Shown here: positions 28,685-39,353 of the stretch, piece after piece
Layout: the number at the start of each line of letters is the position of its first letter
Numbering within the stretch: position 1 is the first letter of the stretch
From: Diplonema japonicum
Lineage: Eukaryota; Euglenozoa; Diplonemea; Diplonemida; Diplonemidae
Length of the DNA: 64,000 nucleotides
NCBI GenBank assembly: GCA_964019335.1
Contig: OZ025726.1
Location: forward strand, 310,001 to 374,000
Reading direction: 5' to 3'
Translations under genes and position numbers: made by a program
Notes under the pieces: generated by a model
What the model saw: the letters and a program-made list of their open reading frames with translations, nothing else
Databases searched by the model: none
What the model was told of the DNA's origin: nothing

Positions 28685-28751
28685 GTGAACTTTATTCTTC
28701 CCTTCGGCTGATATGCTATCCCTCGGGGCAGCCTCTGGAAATAAAGTTCAC
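28685..28751. repeat. 67-nt stem-closed module with nested stems
   Basis: GTGAACTTTAT (28685-28695) pairs with ATAAAGTTCAC (28741-28751), with nested TTCC/GGAA and GGCTG/CAGCC. Possibly a structured RNA; single copy here. Confidence 0.5.
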
Positions 28752-28793
28752 CTTATTTATTTAAAAATCGAGTTTTTTTTTTTTTTTTTAAAT

Positions 28794-29021
28794 ATGAGCT
28801 CGTCCGGACTAAAATGTCCTTGTTTTGATTATTTGAGCAATTTGAGAAATCGGCGGAAAATGTTTAAAAATACAATTTTATTGCTTAAAATGCAGCAATC
28901 TAGGGTGCCAAAGAGTGGTGATCGATGTTTAACCGCATTTTGACCTATATGGTGATCAACCTTAGACCGCATTTCTGCACAAGTGGTGTCGGGCTACTTT
29001 TCTTTTTCCGGACGAGCTCAT
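28794..29021. repeat. 228-bp element with 15-bp perfect TIRs
   Basis: ATGAGCTCGTCCGGA at 28794-28808 is exactly inverted at 29007-29021. The interior has no long open frame. Non-autonomous element; no clear target duplication. Confidence 0.65.
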
Positions 29022-29239
29022 AGATATATAATTTTTTTTTTTTTACCGCTTTCACTGGAGCCTACGTATCGGCACGGCCAGAAGCTATACATGCAAACCT
29101 GTAATGTTACCTTGTTTTTTTTTTTTTTTTTTTTTCGTGTCAGAAAAAAAAAATCTATTTTTCACATCAGCGGGGGGGAAATTCCTTCATTCTTCTCCCC
29201 CCCCGGTAAAAAAAGTTTTCTTCTCATTATGTGTCAACA

Positions 29240-29282
<43 letters not shown>

Positions 29283-29295
29283 AGATGTCTTTGAA

Positions 29296-29325
29296 GGGAA
29301 CCTGCAGTATGTGACAGGATCGCCT
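29296..29325. repeat. Short dispersed repeat, copy 1 (second copy at 52251-52280)
   Basis: GGGAACCTGCAGTATGTGAC, then AGGATCGCCT, corresponds to GGGTACCTGCGGTATGTGGC, then AGGACGCCTG, near 52251-52280. Both copies sit between long A-runs, and upstream bases (GTCTTTGAAGGG versus GACATTTAAGGG) are also similar. Confidence 0.5.
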
Positions 29326-29850
29326 AAAAAAAAAAGAAAAAGAAAAAGAAAAGAAAGAAAAAAAGTTGAAATTCGCATTGCAGAGTGGGAAAAAGGGAGG
29401 AGAAAGCAAAAAAAAAAGGGGGGGGAGAAAACAAAAAAAGGAACCAAGCGGGAGAACAAGAGAGCTCTCCCCTTTCAATCTTGGCAACTTTGGGGACTGG
29501 ACTTCTGTAGTCCATTTTTTTTAAAATTTTTTTTAAACAGAGGGGGAGGGGGAAAGTGACCCTCTTGTCTTTGGGGTGTGTGGGGCACAAGAAAACGAAA
29601 AAGTAAATATGTGGGGGAAACAAAAAAAAAAAGAACAAAGAGCTTATTTAATCTCAAAGAGCGCCAAGAAGACAAAAGGATGGGGGGGTGCACAAAGGCC
29701 CCCCTCCCTCCCCTTCTTTCTTCCCGCGTTGTTCATGAAAATTAGGAAGCGAGAAAACAAAAAGAAAAGTGAACTGTTCTAAGATAATTCTTAACTGTGA
29801 TATGGCAGCCGTGCAAGAATTTCTTCTACCACCAACACCATAAACAATAT

Positions 29851-29891
29851 AAAATTCACTATGATAGGAAGTGGTTAGCAACGGCCCGCCA
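29851..29891. repeat. Short dispersed repeat, copy 1 (second copy at 31425-31465)
   Basis: TTCACTATGATAGGAA followed by AGTGGTTAGCAACGGCCC occurs here and again at about 31425-31465 with a 3-4-base insertion. About 40 bp is shared. Confidence 0.55.
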
Positions 29892-30045
29892 TAAAAAAAA
29901 AAGGGGGAAACAAAAAAAAAAAAAACAAAACAAAACAGAAGAAAGAAAATTTTATTCTTTTTTTTTTTTTTTTTTTTTTAGAACGCACCGTTTCGAAGGG
30001 AAGAGAGAAAAGAGAGAAATATTATCTATTATTATTATTATTGTT

Positions 30046-30078
<33 letters not shown>

Positions 30079-30797
30079 GTGCCCGGTGGGGTGTCTAGCA
30101 CAGAGTGTTGAAAAAATTTGATTTCTAAATACCGGATAAAAGAAAAAAGACAGCCAACAACCTGAGAACTTAAATTTTTTTTTTAATTTTTTTTTTCTGC
30201 AAGGCGTACTGAGGATCGGACAAACGAAAAGAAAAAAAAAAGAAGAAAAAAAAAGCCGGATCAAAAAAAATGCAAGGTTCGTCCTACAAGGGGCAAAAGC
30301 GGTTGTAAGCGTGCACCACTGGTAGATTTTTGTTATTTCTTACTCGGCACAAAAAAAAAAATCTTTTTTTACAAAGTTTATGATCATTTTGCTTTAATTT
30401 GATTTGAATTTAAAACAAACAAAAAAAAAAAAAACGATAAAAAGTGCGACTTAACACAACAAGGGCAAAATAAAAGGGATTACTTTCATTTTTTTTTTTC
30501 TCTCTCTCTTTCCTTCTTTATACAAATGCAGGGGAGGGGAATATATCATGGAAGTTAAAACTTAATATCTTTTTTTCTTAAAGGCCGCAAACAAAACAAA
30601 ACAAAAAAAAAGGAAATAATCTCAACTCCCTTGTTTCGAGGGTAAACCATCCCAATAGCAAGCTTATTTCTAGATATGGCTACGACAGGGAAGAGAGGGG
30701 GTGGGTGGGGTGGGGTGCACCCATTGCAATGAGCCTGGAAAAAAAAGAGGGAAAAAAAAAGAAAGAAATGCTTTTTTTTTAATTTTTTTTTATTTCA

Positions 30798-31011
30798 CTC
30801 TTCGTCATTTTCTTCACTCACTAGGGGCCTCATAATTTAACGCGAAACGGCCATAATTTAACGCGAAATCGTCATAATTTAACTAGTTAAATTATGAGAT
30901 TTTGCAGTTAAATTATGGGGCTTCAGAGAAAAAATGGGTCTGCGGGCCCGAGTGCAAAAAATTCGGGAACTCGAGTTAAATAATGACTCATAATTTGTTG
31001 GCAATAAATAG
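30798..31011. repeat. Dispersed repeat family R, copy 2
   Basis: The left part (30798-30929) and right part (30967-31011) match copy 1 at 21.6-22.0 kb, again around a perfect 24-bp palindrome (30873-30896; half-site CATAATTTAACT). This copy has one extra internal CATAATTTAACGCGAAA unit and lacks the long poly(A) interior. Confidence 0.7.
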
Positions 31012-33484
31012 CTGGGGGTCATTTTTTTTTTTTTTTTTTTTATTTACTTCCGAACTGCTTACTCTTGAAACCCATAATCAATAATTCTGCATCTTAACAG
31101 GGAAAGCGAAGGTTGACACTTTATCAGATATTTCAGACCAGGGGCGCCTGCTGAGAGGCTTTTAGCCTAGCACGAGAAAGAGCTCTTCCCTGCCGGAGCT
31201 GGACACAAAATTTCATCCGAAAGCCCAGATTTTGTCAGTAAATAAATAAAAATGTATTTATGATAAAAATCACTTGCAAAGGAAAAAAAAAATCAGATAA
31301 TCTGATTTTTTTTTCTTCACTCCCCCCCCCCTTTTTTTTTCCTTCTCTTTCTCGCAATTGGTTATATATTACGATTCAAGACGGGGGGAGTGGGAGGCCA
31401 TTCAGGGGAAAAAAAAAAATAAAAAATTCACTATGATAGGAACGAAGTGGTTAGCAACGGCCCACCAAAAAAAAAAGAGCCCCCACCCACCCTTCCGTTA
31501 AAAGAGAAGGAGAGGAACGGCGTCCCCACATTCCTGAAAATACATGTAAAAAAAGGGGGGGGGGACGAAAGTAACTAGTGCTCTGTGGTCTCTTCTGTAG
31601 CAACAAAATAAGAATAAGGAAAAGAGACAAAACCAGGGTGGGGGGGGGGGGTAAATTGTTTTCTTAAGGCGAGGACTTAGCGTTGCTGTCGGTACCTGGG
31701 AAAGCACTACTCATTGGGAGTTGTACCAAAAATGAAAATCAGCAACAATAAAAGTTTTGAGTCCTGTAGGTGATACAGATAAAACGGGAAAAAAAATGGG
31801 GGTGGTGAAGGGAGGGAACACAGAACATATATATATATATTTATTTTTTTTGCCGTTCTTAAACATGTCATTATGATTCTGCAAAAAAAAAGAGACATTT
31901 AGAAAAAAAGGCAGACGGTTCATGTTAATTGATTTGATAGTATTTTTTTTTTTTTTTTTTTTTTCCCTTCCTATTTTTGAAAACCCTAATAGAAAAAAAA
32001 AGAAACAAAGGGGTGGAGTAAATGAAAATTATTTCACTTCCCCCCCCTCTTTTTTTTCCCTCTTTCTTTTCTTTTAGAAAATTTTCACGTTCCGTTTTTG
32101 CAAAGTTTTTTTTTCTTCTTTTTTTTTTTTTTTTTTTCTAGCAGCCAAAGATAAAAAAAAGAACCAAAACTTAAAAAAAAAAAGAAAGAAAAAAAAAGAG
32201 GGAAAAACAAAAAAAAAGGAGATACACGGCAGGGAGGGATATCAACTTCTAAATACATATGCAAGTTATGGATAAAGGACTTTGATTTTGTTAAACTTTT
32301 TAAATAAAACTTAATAGCATAGGCCACTTAAAGTTTGGTCATCAGCCTGCTCATTTTAATCATTGAATCCCTCTCCTCTCTGTTTTTCCTCCGAGGTAAG
32401 CAAGCCTCTTTTCTTTTTTTACTTTCCCCTTTTTTATTTTTATTATTTTTTTTTTTTTTTAAAGTTGGATTCTTTTTTTTTCTAAGAAAGAAATTCTTGG
32501 CTTTTTTTTTAAATTTTTGTTGAAGGGGCATAAAGTACAGACAGGCAAATCAAAGTTAAATAGAATGAAGGGGGGAAAAGAAAAAAAAAAACATTCATAG
32601 ATCTCATGAGCGATGAAAGGAAAGAACAAGAGGGCCTTGGCAGGGGGGGGGTTCTTTTTTTTCTAAAGAAAAATAATAAGAGTGGGAACAAAGAAACAAA
32701 AGAGGTAACTCTCTCTCTTAGAAAATTATATGGAAAAAAAAAAAAAAAAACTTTCCCTCATTCTTTGGATCATCTTTTTGTAACCCCCATTCTTTTTTCC
32801 GTCTCCTCCTTGTAAAACGACACCCGTTTCCTTTGTTTCTCCTATTTTTTTTTTTTAACTTTTCTTTTTTTTTTTCTCTTTCTCACCCGACTCTCTCCTG
32901 CTCCCTCTGTTCCGCAGCAGGAAAAAACTTTCGTTCGCTCCACATTCCCTTTCTCCTCCCCCCTCTCTTAATTGCCAGAAGGGGAGAGAAAAAAAAAAGG
33001 GGGAGAGGAGATAGGTTGAGGTACTTATATTCAGAAAAAAGAAGAGAAAAAGGAGAAAAAATAAAAGGAAGGGAGGAAGTAGCAAGAAAAGAGGAAAAAA
33101 AAAGGGGGGGAGGGAGAACATAAAAGATGCTAGATATGAGGGGTTTGCGGGTTTGCACCCAGCTCTGCAAAATTGGTGGTGGGGGGAAGAAAAAAAAAAA
33201 TGCGAATTTCAAAATTTCTTCTTTTCTTTTTTTTTTCTTCTTTTTTTTTTTTCTGAGAAAAACCACAAACACGGCAACCGGAAAATTTTCCCACCATTCA
33301 AACCAACCTGTGGTTTCATATTTCCACCAAACTTGATACCCTAATTCCGATTTCCACCGAACGCGGTCATCCAATTTCATTTTTACACTGGATTTCAAAA
33401 GTGGTTACCTGAAAACCGTTTTTGGTGGATATGAAATTGCAAGTTTCCGTGAATAACCAGGAAAATTACATTTTAACAGGGTAA

Positions 33485-33530
33485 CACGAGTTTTTGGTGG
33501 AAAAAAAATCCAAAAACTCGCGTGTCGTGT
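33485..33530. repeat. Short hairpin
   Basis: ACACGAGTTTTTGG is followed after a short A-rich loop by CCAAAAACTCGCGTGT, a stem with a 2-nt bulge. The 33290-33470 stretch next to it carries several TTTCCACC(A/G)A-type repeats. Confidence 0.4.
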
Positions 33531-33626
33531 GTTGTAGTTTTTTTTTCTTTCCTTTTTTTTTTTTTCTTTCTCTCTCTCTTTTTCTTTTTTTTTTTTGTTG
33601 ACACAATTTTTTTTCACAAAAATTCC

Positions 33627-33666
<40 letters not shown>

Positions 33667-33727
33667 AAAGCTTCAGGTGGTACACATTCTTATTATTATT
33701 ATTATTATTTACCCCCTCCATTCTTCT

Positions 33728-34429
33728 TCATTGCTCTCGCACATCGTAAAACGTCTCCAAGGAAGAAGTGCTTCCAGCACTACCGAAAAAGTTCCCTTCA
33801 TCATCAGCCTCATCCTTCACAGCGAGGACCTTGTCAGCAGCACACCTCTCCATCAGGAACTCAGTTGTGTAGAACATAAGAACCTTGAATCTGTGCAGGG
33901 CGGCGACAGGGTCGGTGCAGATATTATGCTGCTGAAGGGTGAAGTTACGGTAGGCTGCTGTGTCAACACTCTTGATGTTCCCTTGGGACACCAAAGTGAT
34001 GAAAGCAGTAGAGGTTTCTGTGGTTTGTTGCAACAGGTTGATGACCAACTCTGCTTGGGTGAATTGGGTTTGAACTGAGACAGATGCCGAAGCCACGAGA
34101 GAGACCCGCTTGGTCACCTCTTTGAAGTTGTTTTTCATGTCTCTAACTACGCCGTCCTTTATTGCCACCCCCGCCTTAGCTGCCTCTTCCACGAAGGGCG
34201 CAAGGGGGCCCTCTCCCCTTATCACTTCCATCTCTACGCCACCCCCGGCCTCCTTTAGTACACCTTCGAATACCTTCACCGCCTGTTTCGTGCTCGCGAA
34301 CATATCCTTTATCAAGACATCGTCTTTGCTGTCCTTCACCTCCACCTCCGCTGTCTTCTCGGGCACTGCGGCGTGCACCTTGTTCTCGCTCATCCTCCGG
34401 ACGGACTCACTGCTTGTGCATTGTCCCAT
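33728..34429 (-). CDS. Hypothetical protein with N-terminal myristoylation/palmitoylation signal
   Basis: 233 aa, family not recognised. It begins MGQCTSSE: Gly2 with Ser at position 6 fits N-myristoylation, and Cys4 could be palmitoylated, so a peripheral membrane location is likely. The body is mostly predicted helix with few cysteines, and a Ser/Thr/Val-rich stretch sits at about 105-160. It ends in an acidic Asp/Glu-rich segment. It stands at the downstream edge of a 13-kb gene-poor zone, and the next co-oriented gene is the pectin acetylesterase homologue about 200 nt upstream. No catalytic motif is seen. Confidence 0.75.
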   Translation of the reverse strand: MGQCTSSESVRRMSENKVHAAVPEKTAEVEVKDSKDDVLIKDMFASTKQAVKVFEGVLKEAGGGVEMEVIRGEGPLAPFVEEAAKAGVAIKDGVVRDMKNNFKEVTKRVSLVASASVSVQTQFTQAELVINLLQQTTETSTAFITLVSQGNIKSVDTAAYRNFTLQQHNICTDPVAALHRFKVLMFYTTEFLMERCAADKVLAVKDEADDEGNFFGSAGSTSSLETFYDVREQ

Positions 34430-34635
34430 TGTATTTATATATATTTTTTTTTATATATATTTCCTTTGATTTTTTTTTTCTTTTTTGAGTCGGGTAAAAA
34501 AAAGGAAAAAAAGAAAAGAAAAAAAAAGGGAAAGAAAAAGACGTTCTACAAAATTCGTATGCATGGGATGGGGGAAAGGACGTCAGGCTCAAGATTAAAA
34601 GTTACACACTAATCTATCACCTGCAAGAAAACAGT

Positions 34636-35892
34636 TTAAACCATGTAACTAGCACCGCAAGTCGGGTTGCATGACCGGGGGGGCGACGGACCGGTCAAGT
34701 AATGGCAGGGGTCATACAGGTTATCCGACGTTGGCGTGGTGGACGGAGCGGCCCACCATTTCGAGACCGCCTCCTGCATGGTATAATTGCTCACAGAGAA
34801 AGTAACAAAATCAGGGGTTTGAGCCTCGCAGTGGGTGTGGCAAGAGTGTATAAACGCACCGCCTCCTGTTCCTTGTCGAAACCCGGTTTTTTCCAAAGTC
34901 CCGCTGAAATCCGTCATGTACTGGTTCATCTGCACGATTTGAGTCTGGTTACACATATCGGGATTCTGCCCGCAGTGGTGGTAGTCACCAAAGGAATTGC
35001 ACCGCCCGTTTCCTGTTTTTGTTTGGTTGGGAAAGTTGGGGAAGAGCTGCGAGAGGTAGATGCATATAGTCTGCCAGTAGTCAAGACCCGAATTAATCAG
35101 GAAAACAGGGTGCTGGACGTGGGGAAGCGCGTTCTGCGGGAAGAAACAGTTCCACTTCTGGGAATCGTTCCCGTACCCCGCGAGGCATTCCGGGTCCAAC
35201 CCCGACACGGAGTTCGTGAGGTTGACCATGTTCCGGATTTCATCAGCGAAGATCGGCTGTTTTTCAATATTATCGTGGTTTAGAAAAAAACCCGACATCG
35301 GAACAACCCGGAACGTCTCCAGGTTCGGACAGTTTTTTTTAAGAAAATCCCCTACCCAGTTTGCGTGCAATATCGACGCGAGGGCTCCTGCGGAACACCC
35401 TGTTAAAACCACCCTTTTAGCACTCCCCAACCCCATAGAGAGAAGCTTGTTGAAAGAAGATATCATGTTTTGTTTTCCTTTGAAGTGCAGTGCGGTGTTA
35501 TTCACGGTGATTGGTGTTGAGACATCGCCTGAGAACGAGGTGCCGTCGCAGTAAGAAAGCTTCACCCTGTTGAAGTTGCAGAAGTCGGGGTTGTGGTGGC
35601 AGTCTGGGTTCATCAAGCCGTGTATTGTGGTCCCGTTTGCCCAGTCCTTGGAGCTTCCCAACGAGGTCTGTGCTCTGCCGTAGCAGTCCATCTCATCATA
35701 GCACCACCCGCCCCCTTCGAAATATATTTCCCAGTCATCCACATTCGATGCGTTGCTGGCCGTGCGGTGGTAAAACCCTGTCGGTGTTCCATCCAAGCAC
35801 ATCGCCCCCTCGCTGACCTCATCCTTCATGAGGTACAGTTGCATGTCAAACGTGCTCCCGAGCACCAGCATTGGAACAATTTTGTGTAACAT
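34636..35892 (-). CDS. Pectin acetylesterase / Notum-family secreted hydrolase
   Basis: Single exon, 418 aa, a serine carboxylesterase of the PAE/Notum family. The oxyanion block FEGGGWCYD is at about 58-66. The nucleophile is S167 in TGCSAGA, the acid D271 in NSGLDYWQ and the base H354 in SCHTHC. Many paired cysteines and several N-glycosylation sequons (NAS, NGT, NNT, NLT) indicate secretion, although the N-terminal hydrophobic segment (about 5-15) is short for a signal peptide. The ATG at 35892 is chosen because the open frame further upstream is poly-Lys/Phe/Pro from homopolymers. The substrate could be acetylated pectin or another acyl ester; family membership does not decide. In a free-living protist it may act on plant or algal wall material. 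Confidence 0.9.
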   Translation of the reverse strand: MLHKIVPMLVLGSTFDMQLYLMKDEVSEGAMCLDGTPTGFYHRTASNASNVDDWEIYFEGGGWCYDEMDCYGRAQTSLGSSKDWANGTTIHGLMNPDCHHNPDFCNFNRVKLSYCDGTSFSGDVSTPITVNNTALHFKGKQNMISSFNKLLSMGLGSAKRVVLTGCSAGALASILHANWVGDFLKKNCPNLETFRVVPMSGFFLNHDNIEKQPIFADEIRNMVNLTNSVSGLDPECLAGYGNDSQKWNCFFPQNALPHVQHPVFLINSGLDYWQTICIYLSQLFPNFPNQTKTGNGRCNSFGDYHHCGQNPDMCNQTQIVQMNQYMTDFSGTLEKTGFRQGTGGGAFIHSCHTHCEAQTPDFVTFSVSNYTMQEAVSKWWAAPSTTPTSDNLYDPCHYLTGPSPPRSCNPTCGASYMV

Positions 35893-38800
35893 TCTTTTTT
35901 TTTTCTTTTTTTTTTTCTTCCTCCCTCCTCCCCTCCTATTTTTTATTTGTGAGGAGAAAAAAAAATGAAGAAGAAGCAGAAAACAGTGAATAAAAGAGAA
36001 AAAAAAAAGGGTGGATGAAAAAAAAAAGGGGGTGACAAGGAAAAAAAAAAAAAAAGAGAGAGTAATGGAAAAAAAAAAGGAGGGGTGAGGGGGAAAATAA
36101 TCGAGGGATGGGGAGGGGAGGGGGCGGAGCGAAAAAAGAAAAAGAAAAAGAAGAACGTGAGAGGGAAAAACTGATATAGGGAGTGAAAGAAAAAAAAGGG
36201 GGAGAAACCAGGGAGGGCAGGGGGGGGGGGGGGGGGGAAGAAGAATAAAAAAGAAGTAGCATGGTGAAGCAGATCCTTCTGCTCTTTTTCCTTCTTCTTC
36301 TTCCCTTTTCTTCAAAAAAAAACTCACGTACTCAGGGAGTTTTTGTTACGAAAAGAACAAAGGGAGGGGAAAAGACACTTTGGAAGGGGGGGAGAAAGGG
36401 GGCAGATATAAGGGTAAATCCACAACTATCGGAATGGAGCACGGGAATTTCTTCTTTTTTTTTTTATTTCTATTCTTCTTCTTTCTCTTTCCTTGTTGCA
36501 CAGGTCCTTCTGCTCCTGCTTACGATCAAGTCCCTCCTGTTATGTTGGTGACCACTGGCAAATTTTTTAACTTGAGTCGTTTCTTCAGTTTCTTGTAAAA
36601 AAAAAAAGAAAAAAAGTGGGAAATAAGTGGTAAACACAAAACAGAACAGACCAATATGGGGGGGAAAAAAAGGGGGAAGGGATCAAAAAAAAAAAAAAAA
36701 AAAAAAACTCTACAACTCCTGTTTCTTTTCTTTAAAAAAAAACATCCTTCCTTTTTGATATTTTCCCCTTTTCCTGAGACCTCTTGTGTTTTTTTTTTCC
36801 TTGCCCTTTCTTTGAAAAGGTGAGAAAATAAAAAATGCCATAGTCAAAAAAAGGGAGAGAGAGAGAGATAACCTGTTATTTTCCTTCCCCCTCCCTCTTC
36901 AATGAACCAAGAAAATGGATCCTTTACCCCCATTTTTTTCCCTTCTCGTGCCGTATTTACTTATTACAGCCTTTTCCTTTTTCCTTCTGCAATCAGAATC
37001 ATCGATAGATTCCACTAACTTCTCGATGGGGCCACCCCTTCTCTCTCTCTCTCTCTCTCTCTTTGACCGTAAAAAAAAAAAGAAGGGGGGCATGAAGTAA
37101 ACAACAAACCAAAACTTGTTTTTTTTTTCGCAAATAAAGAAGTGGCGAAGGGAAGAAAATAATGAATATCGGTAATAGAACTCATAACAGCCCCCCCCGC
37201 CCACCATGCTGTAGTTGTGGCTACACCTAGATTCGAGACAAGAAAGAAAAAGAAAAAAGAAAGCAGGGAAAAATATCTCAGGAAAGAACAACAATGGCAG
37301 GTGGGGGAGGGGGAAAGGTAAAAAAAAAGGGGGGAGGGGGGGAAAAAAATCTATTGGGGGATAACTCAATACCTATTTGCTTCTCTTAGGGCTTCTTTTG
37401 TTTCCCGTCTTTCTTTTTCATGTGAGTTTTTTTTTGTTTTTTTTTTTTCCTTCTTCTCATTCTTTTCTTCTTTTTAGCAGATGAAAAAAATGCTAAAAAA
37501 GAGGAAGGTGGGGGGGGGGCAGAAAAAAAAAGAAGGGGTGCACTGAAAAGAGGGCAGTTTTTAACCGCCCGGCTGACTCTCTCTTTTTTATTTTTTCTAC
37601 CCCCCTTTTTTTTTAAATTCTTCGTTCTTTCTTTTCCTCCCTCTTTTTTCGCATTTTGAGATTCGTTCCGCAAAAAAAAAAAGAAAAGAAGAAAAAAGAA
37701 AAAAATCCCTTCCTGGCTCCTTCTTTTTTTTTTCTCTTTGTTTTTTCTTCCCTCCCATACGTACTGGTTGTGGGGTAGAAGGAAGAAACAAAGTACTGGT
37801 ATAAGGGTAAAGAAAAAGAGAAGAAAAAAAAAGTGAAGGGAAATATAAAAATTCTACTTTAATTTCCTCCCAACAGTTTTGTTTTTTTCTTGTTTGATTG
37901 GGGGTTTGCTTTTCTTCAAAATTATTGTAACTTTTTTTTTCCCCCCTACTTAACTTTTGAAAAAAAGAGAAAAAAAAAAAATAAATTGAACTTTCCCAGA
38001 AAGTTACAATACAGTACAATGAGTACAATTCTTTTTTTCTTCTTCTTCTTCTTTTTTTTTTTTTGAGAAGACCTATGGTGATGTGGCTTAAAATAGGGTG
38101 TTGTCTTGGGGTATTATTGGTTCCTTTTTTTTTTTCTTCTTCCTTGGTCCTAAGCTTGTGCGCCTGTTTTACAATCTTTTTAGATGCATTTCTTTCTTTC
38201 TGGGGGAGGGGGAAAAATGGAATGTTTAGGTGAACTTTTTTTTTTTTAAACTTTTTTTTTCATGAAGGAACGGACCATCAAACTGTTGCGAAAAAAGAAA
38301 GGGGAAAATAAAAAGGAAAAGGAAAAGAAAAGGGAGCGTGGAGGTTCTTCTTCTTTTTTTTTTTTTTTTTTTGGATGGTAATTTTTTTTTCCCCTCCTTC
38401 TTTGGTGCCACACATACGTTAGTCTCTCAAAGACTAAGAGCCTCCCCCCCAAAAAAAAGATTTTTTTTTAGCGAAAGTGCTAAAACAATCCAATTTCGAT
38501 GCCTCGAAAAAAAAAAATGGCGCAAACTTACCCTAAAGAAAAAGAAAAAAAGCAATTGGAGAGAGACGGGGATGGGTGCGGTGAGAGGTTTCCGGCAGGG
38601 AAAAGTGTGCAGAGGGGCTTTTCAAGAAAAAAAAAAGGAAACAAAAAAGAAAGAGGAGAATAAAGTAGTGGGGCGCTTGGCCGAGCTGTGGCCGGCAGAA
38701 CGCAGGATTATTTGCTTCAAATGACCTACCTACTGGCCAATAAAAAGAGTTTGAATAAAGAGAAGAAAAGAAAGGGGGCAGGAAAAGGGTTAATCGGGAT

Positions 38801-39062
38801 TCAGACTGGATTAAACTATTTCCAAAAAAGAGAAGAGAATAAAATGGGGGGGGGTTGTGATGAATATAGTAGTGCCATAAAAAAAAAGTTTCTTTTTCTT
38901 TCCTCTTTTTCCCCTTCTCTTTTCTTTATTTGCCCCAAATATGTCTTTGTTCATTACATTCCCCTTTCAAAAAAAAAGAAAAACCCCCAATTGTGTTTAC
39001 TTTTCGTTGCTAATCTGCATGTCTGCACACGTTATCGCAGTACTTTTTTTTTTGAAAAAAAG
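35893..39062. other. Low-complexity intergenic region
   Basis: Homopolymers, (GA)n/(CT)n runs (about 37038-37062) and purine/pyrimidine stretches. A coding-looking minus-strand fragment lies at about 36899-37035 (IEKLVESIDDSDCRRKKEKA, stop at 36899) without a credible start. A small perfect hairpin TTAGTCT/AGACTAA is near 38419-38437. No gene was called. Confidence 0.55.
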
Positions 39063-39144
39063 TGACGAGAGTGGGGTTTGAACCCACGCCTCCGAAGAGA
39101 TTGCGGCCTTAACGCAACGCCTTAGACCGCTCGGCCATCTCGCC
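39063..39144 (-). tRNA. trnL-AAG: tRNA-Leu (AAG)
   Basis: Complete cloverleaf. Acceptor GGCGAGA/TCTCGTC (one G-U), D-arm GCC/GGC, anticodon stem TTGCG/CGCAA with loop TTAAGGC (anticodon AAG, read as IAG after deamination), long variable arm CTC-TTCG-GAG typical of type II tRNAs, T-arm GTGGG/CCCAC around TTCAAAC, discriminator A. No intron and no encoded CCA. Confidence 0.96.
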
Positions 39145-39322
39145 GCTGAATTTCCGCAGGTGTTCACATGAAGTATGGTACCTGAATTGCCTCCCCCAAA
39201 AATTCACTTTCCAGTGGAAGGGTGGCATGACTCAAGTGTCAACCCATCAAACACTGGGGGAAAACAAAAGAAGGGGATTTCACAAAGATTTTTTTTTCTT
39301 CTTTTCTTTTCCTGTTTTTTTC

Positions 39323-39353
<31 letters not shown>

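Larger units (their letters stand above)
20525..33727. other. 13-kb gene-poor zone of homopolymers and short inverted-repeat elements
   Basis: No conserved gene was found on either strand. The DNA is dominated by A/T-runs (40 A at 21841-21880, about 38 A near 29242), G/C-runs (for example 22040-22064 and 27500-27513) and simple purine or pyrimidine stretches. Open frames here are poly-Lys, poly-Phe, poly-Gly or poly-Pro artefacts. More complex islands are the small repeats listed separately, plus patches at 22640-22720, 24820-24960, 30640-30740 and 31060-31250, where nothing was recognised. The 31060-31250 patch has an ACAAAAT...ATTTTGT stem. Confidence 0.7.

Noticed and set aside
34636-36327. 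563-aa version of the pectin acetylesterase
   Set aside because: The extra N-terminus is homopolymer-coded Phe/Pro/Ser; the ATG at 35892 precedes the conserved domain.
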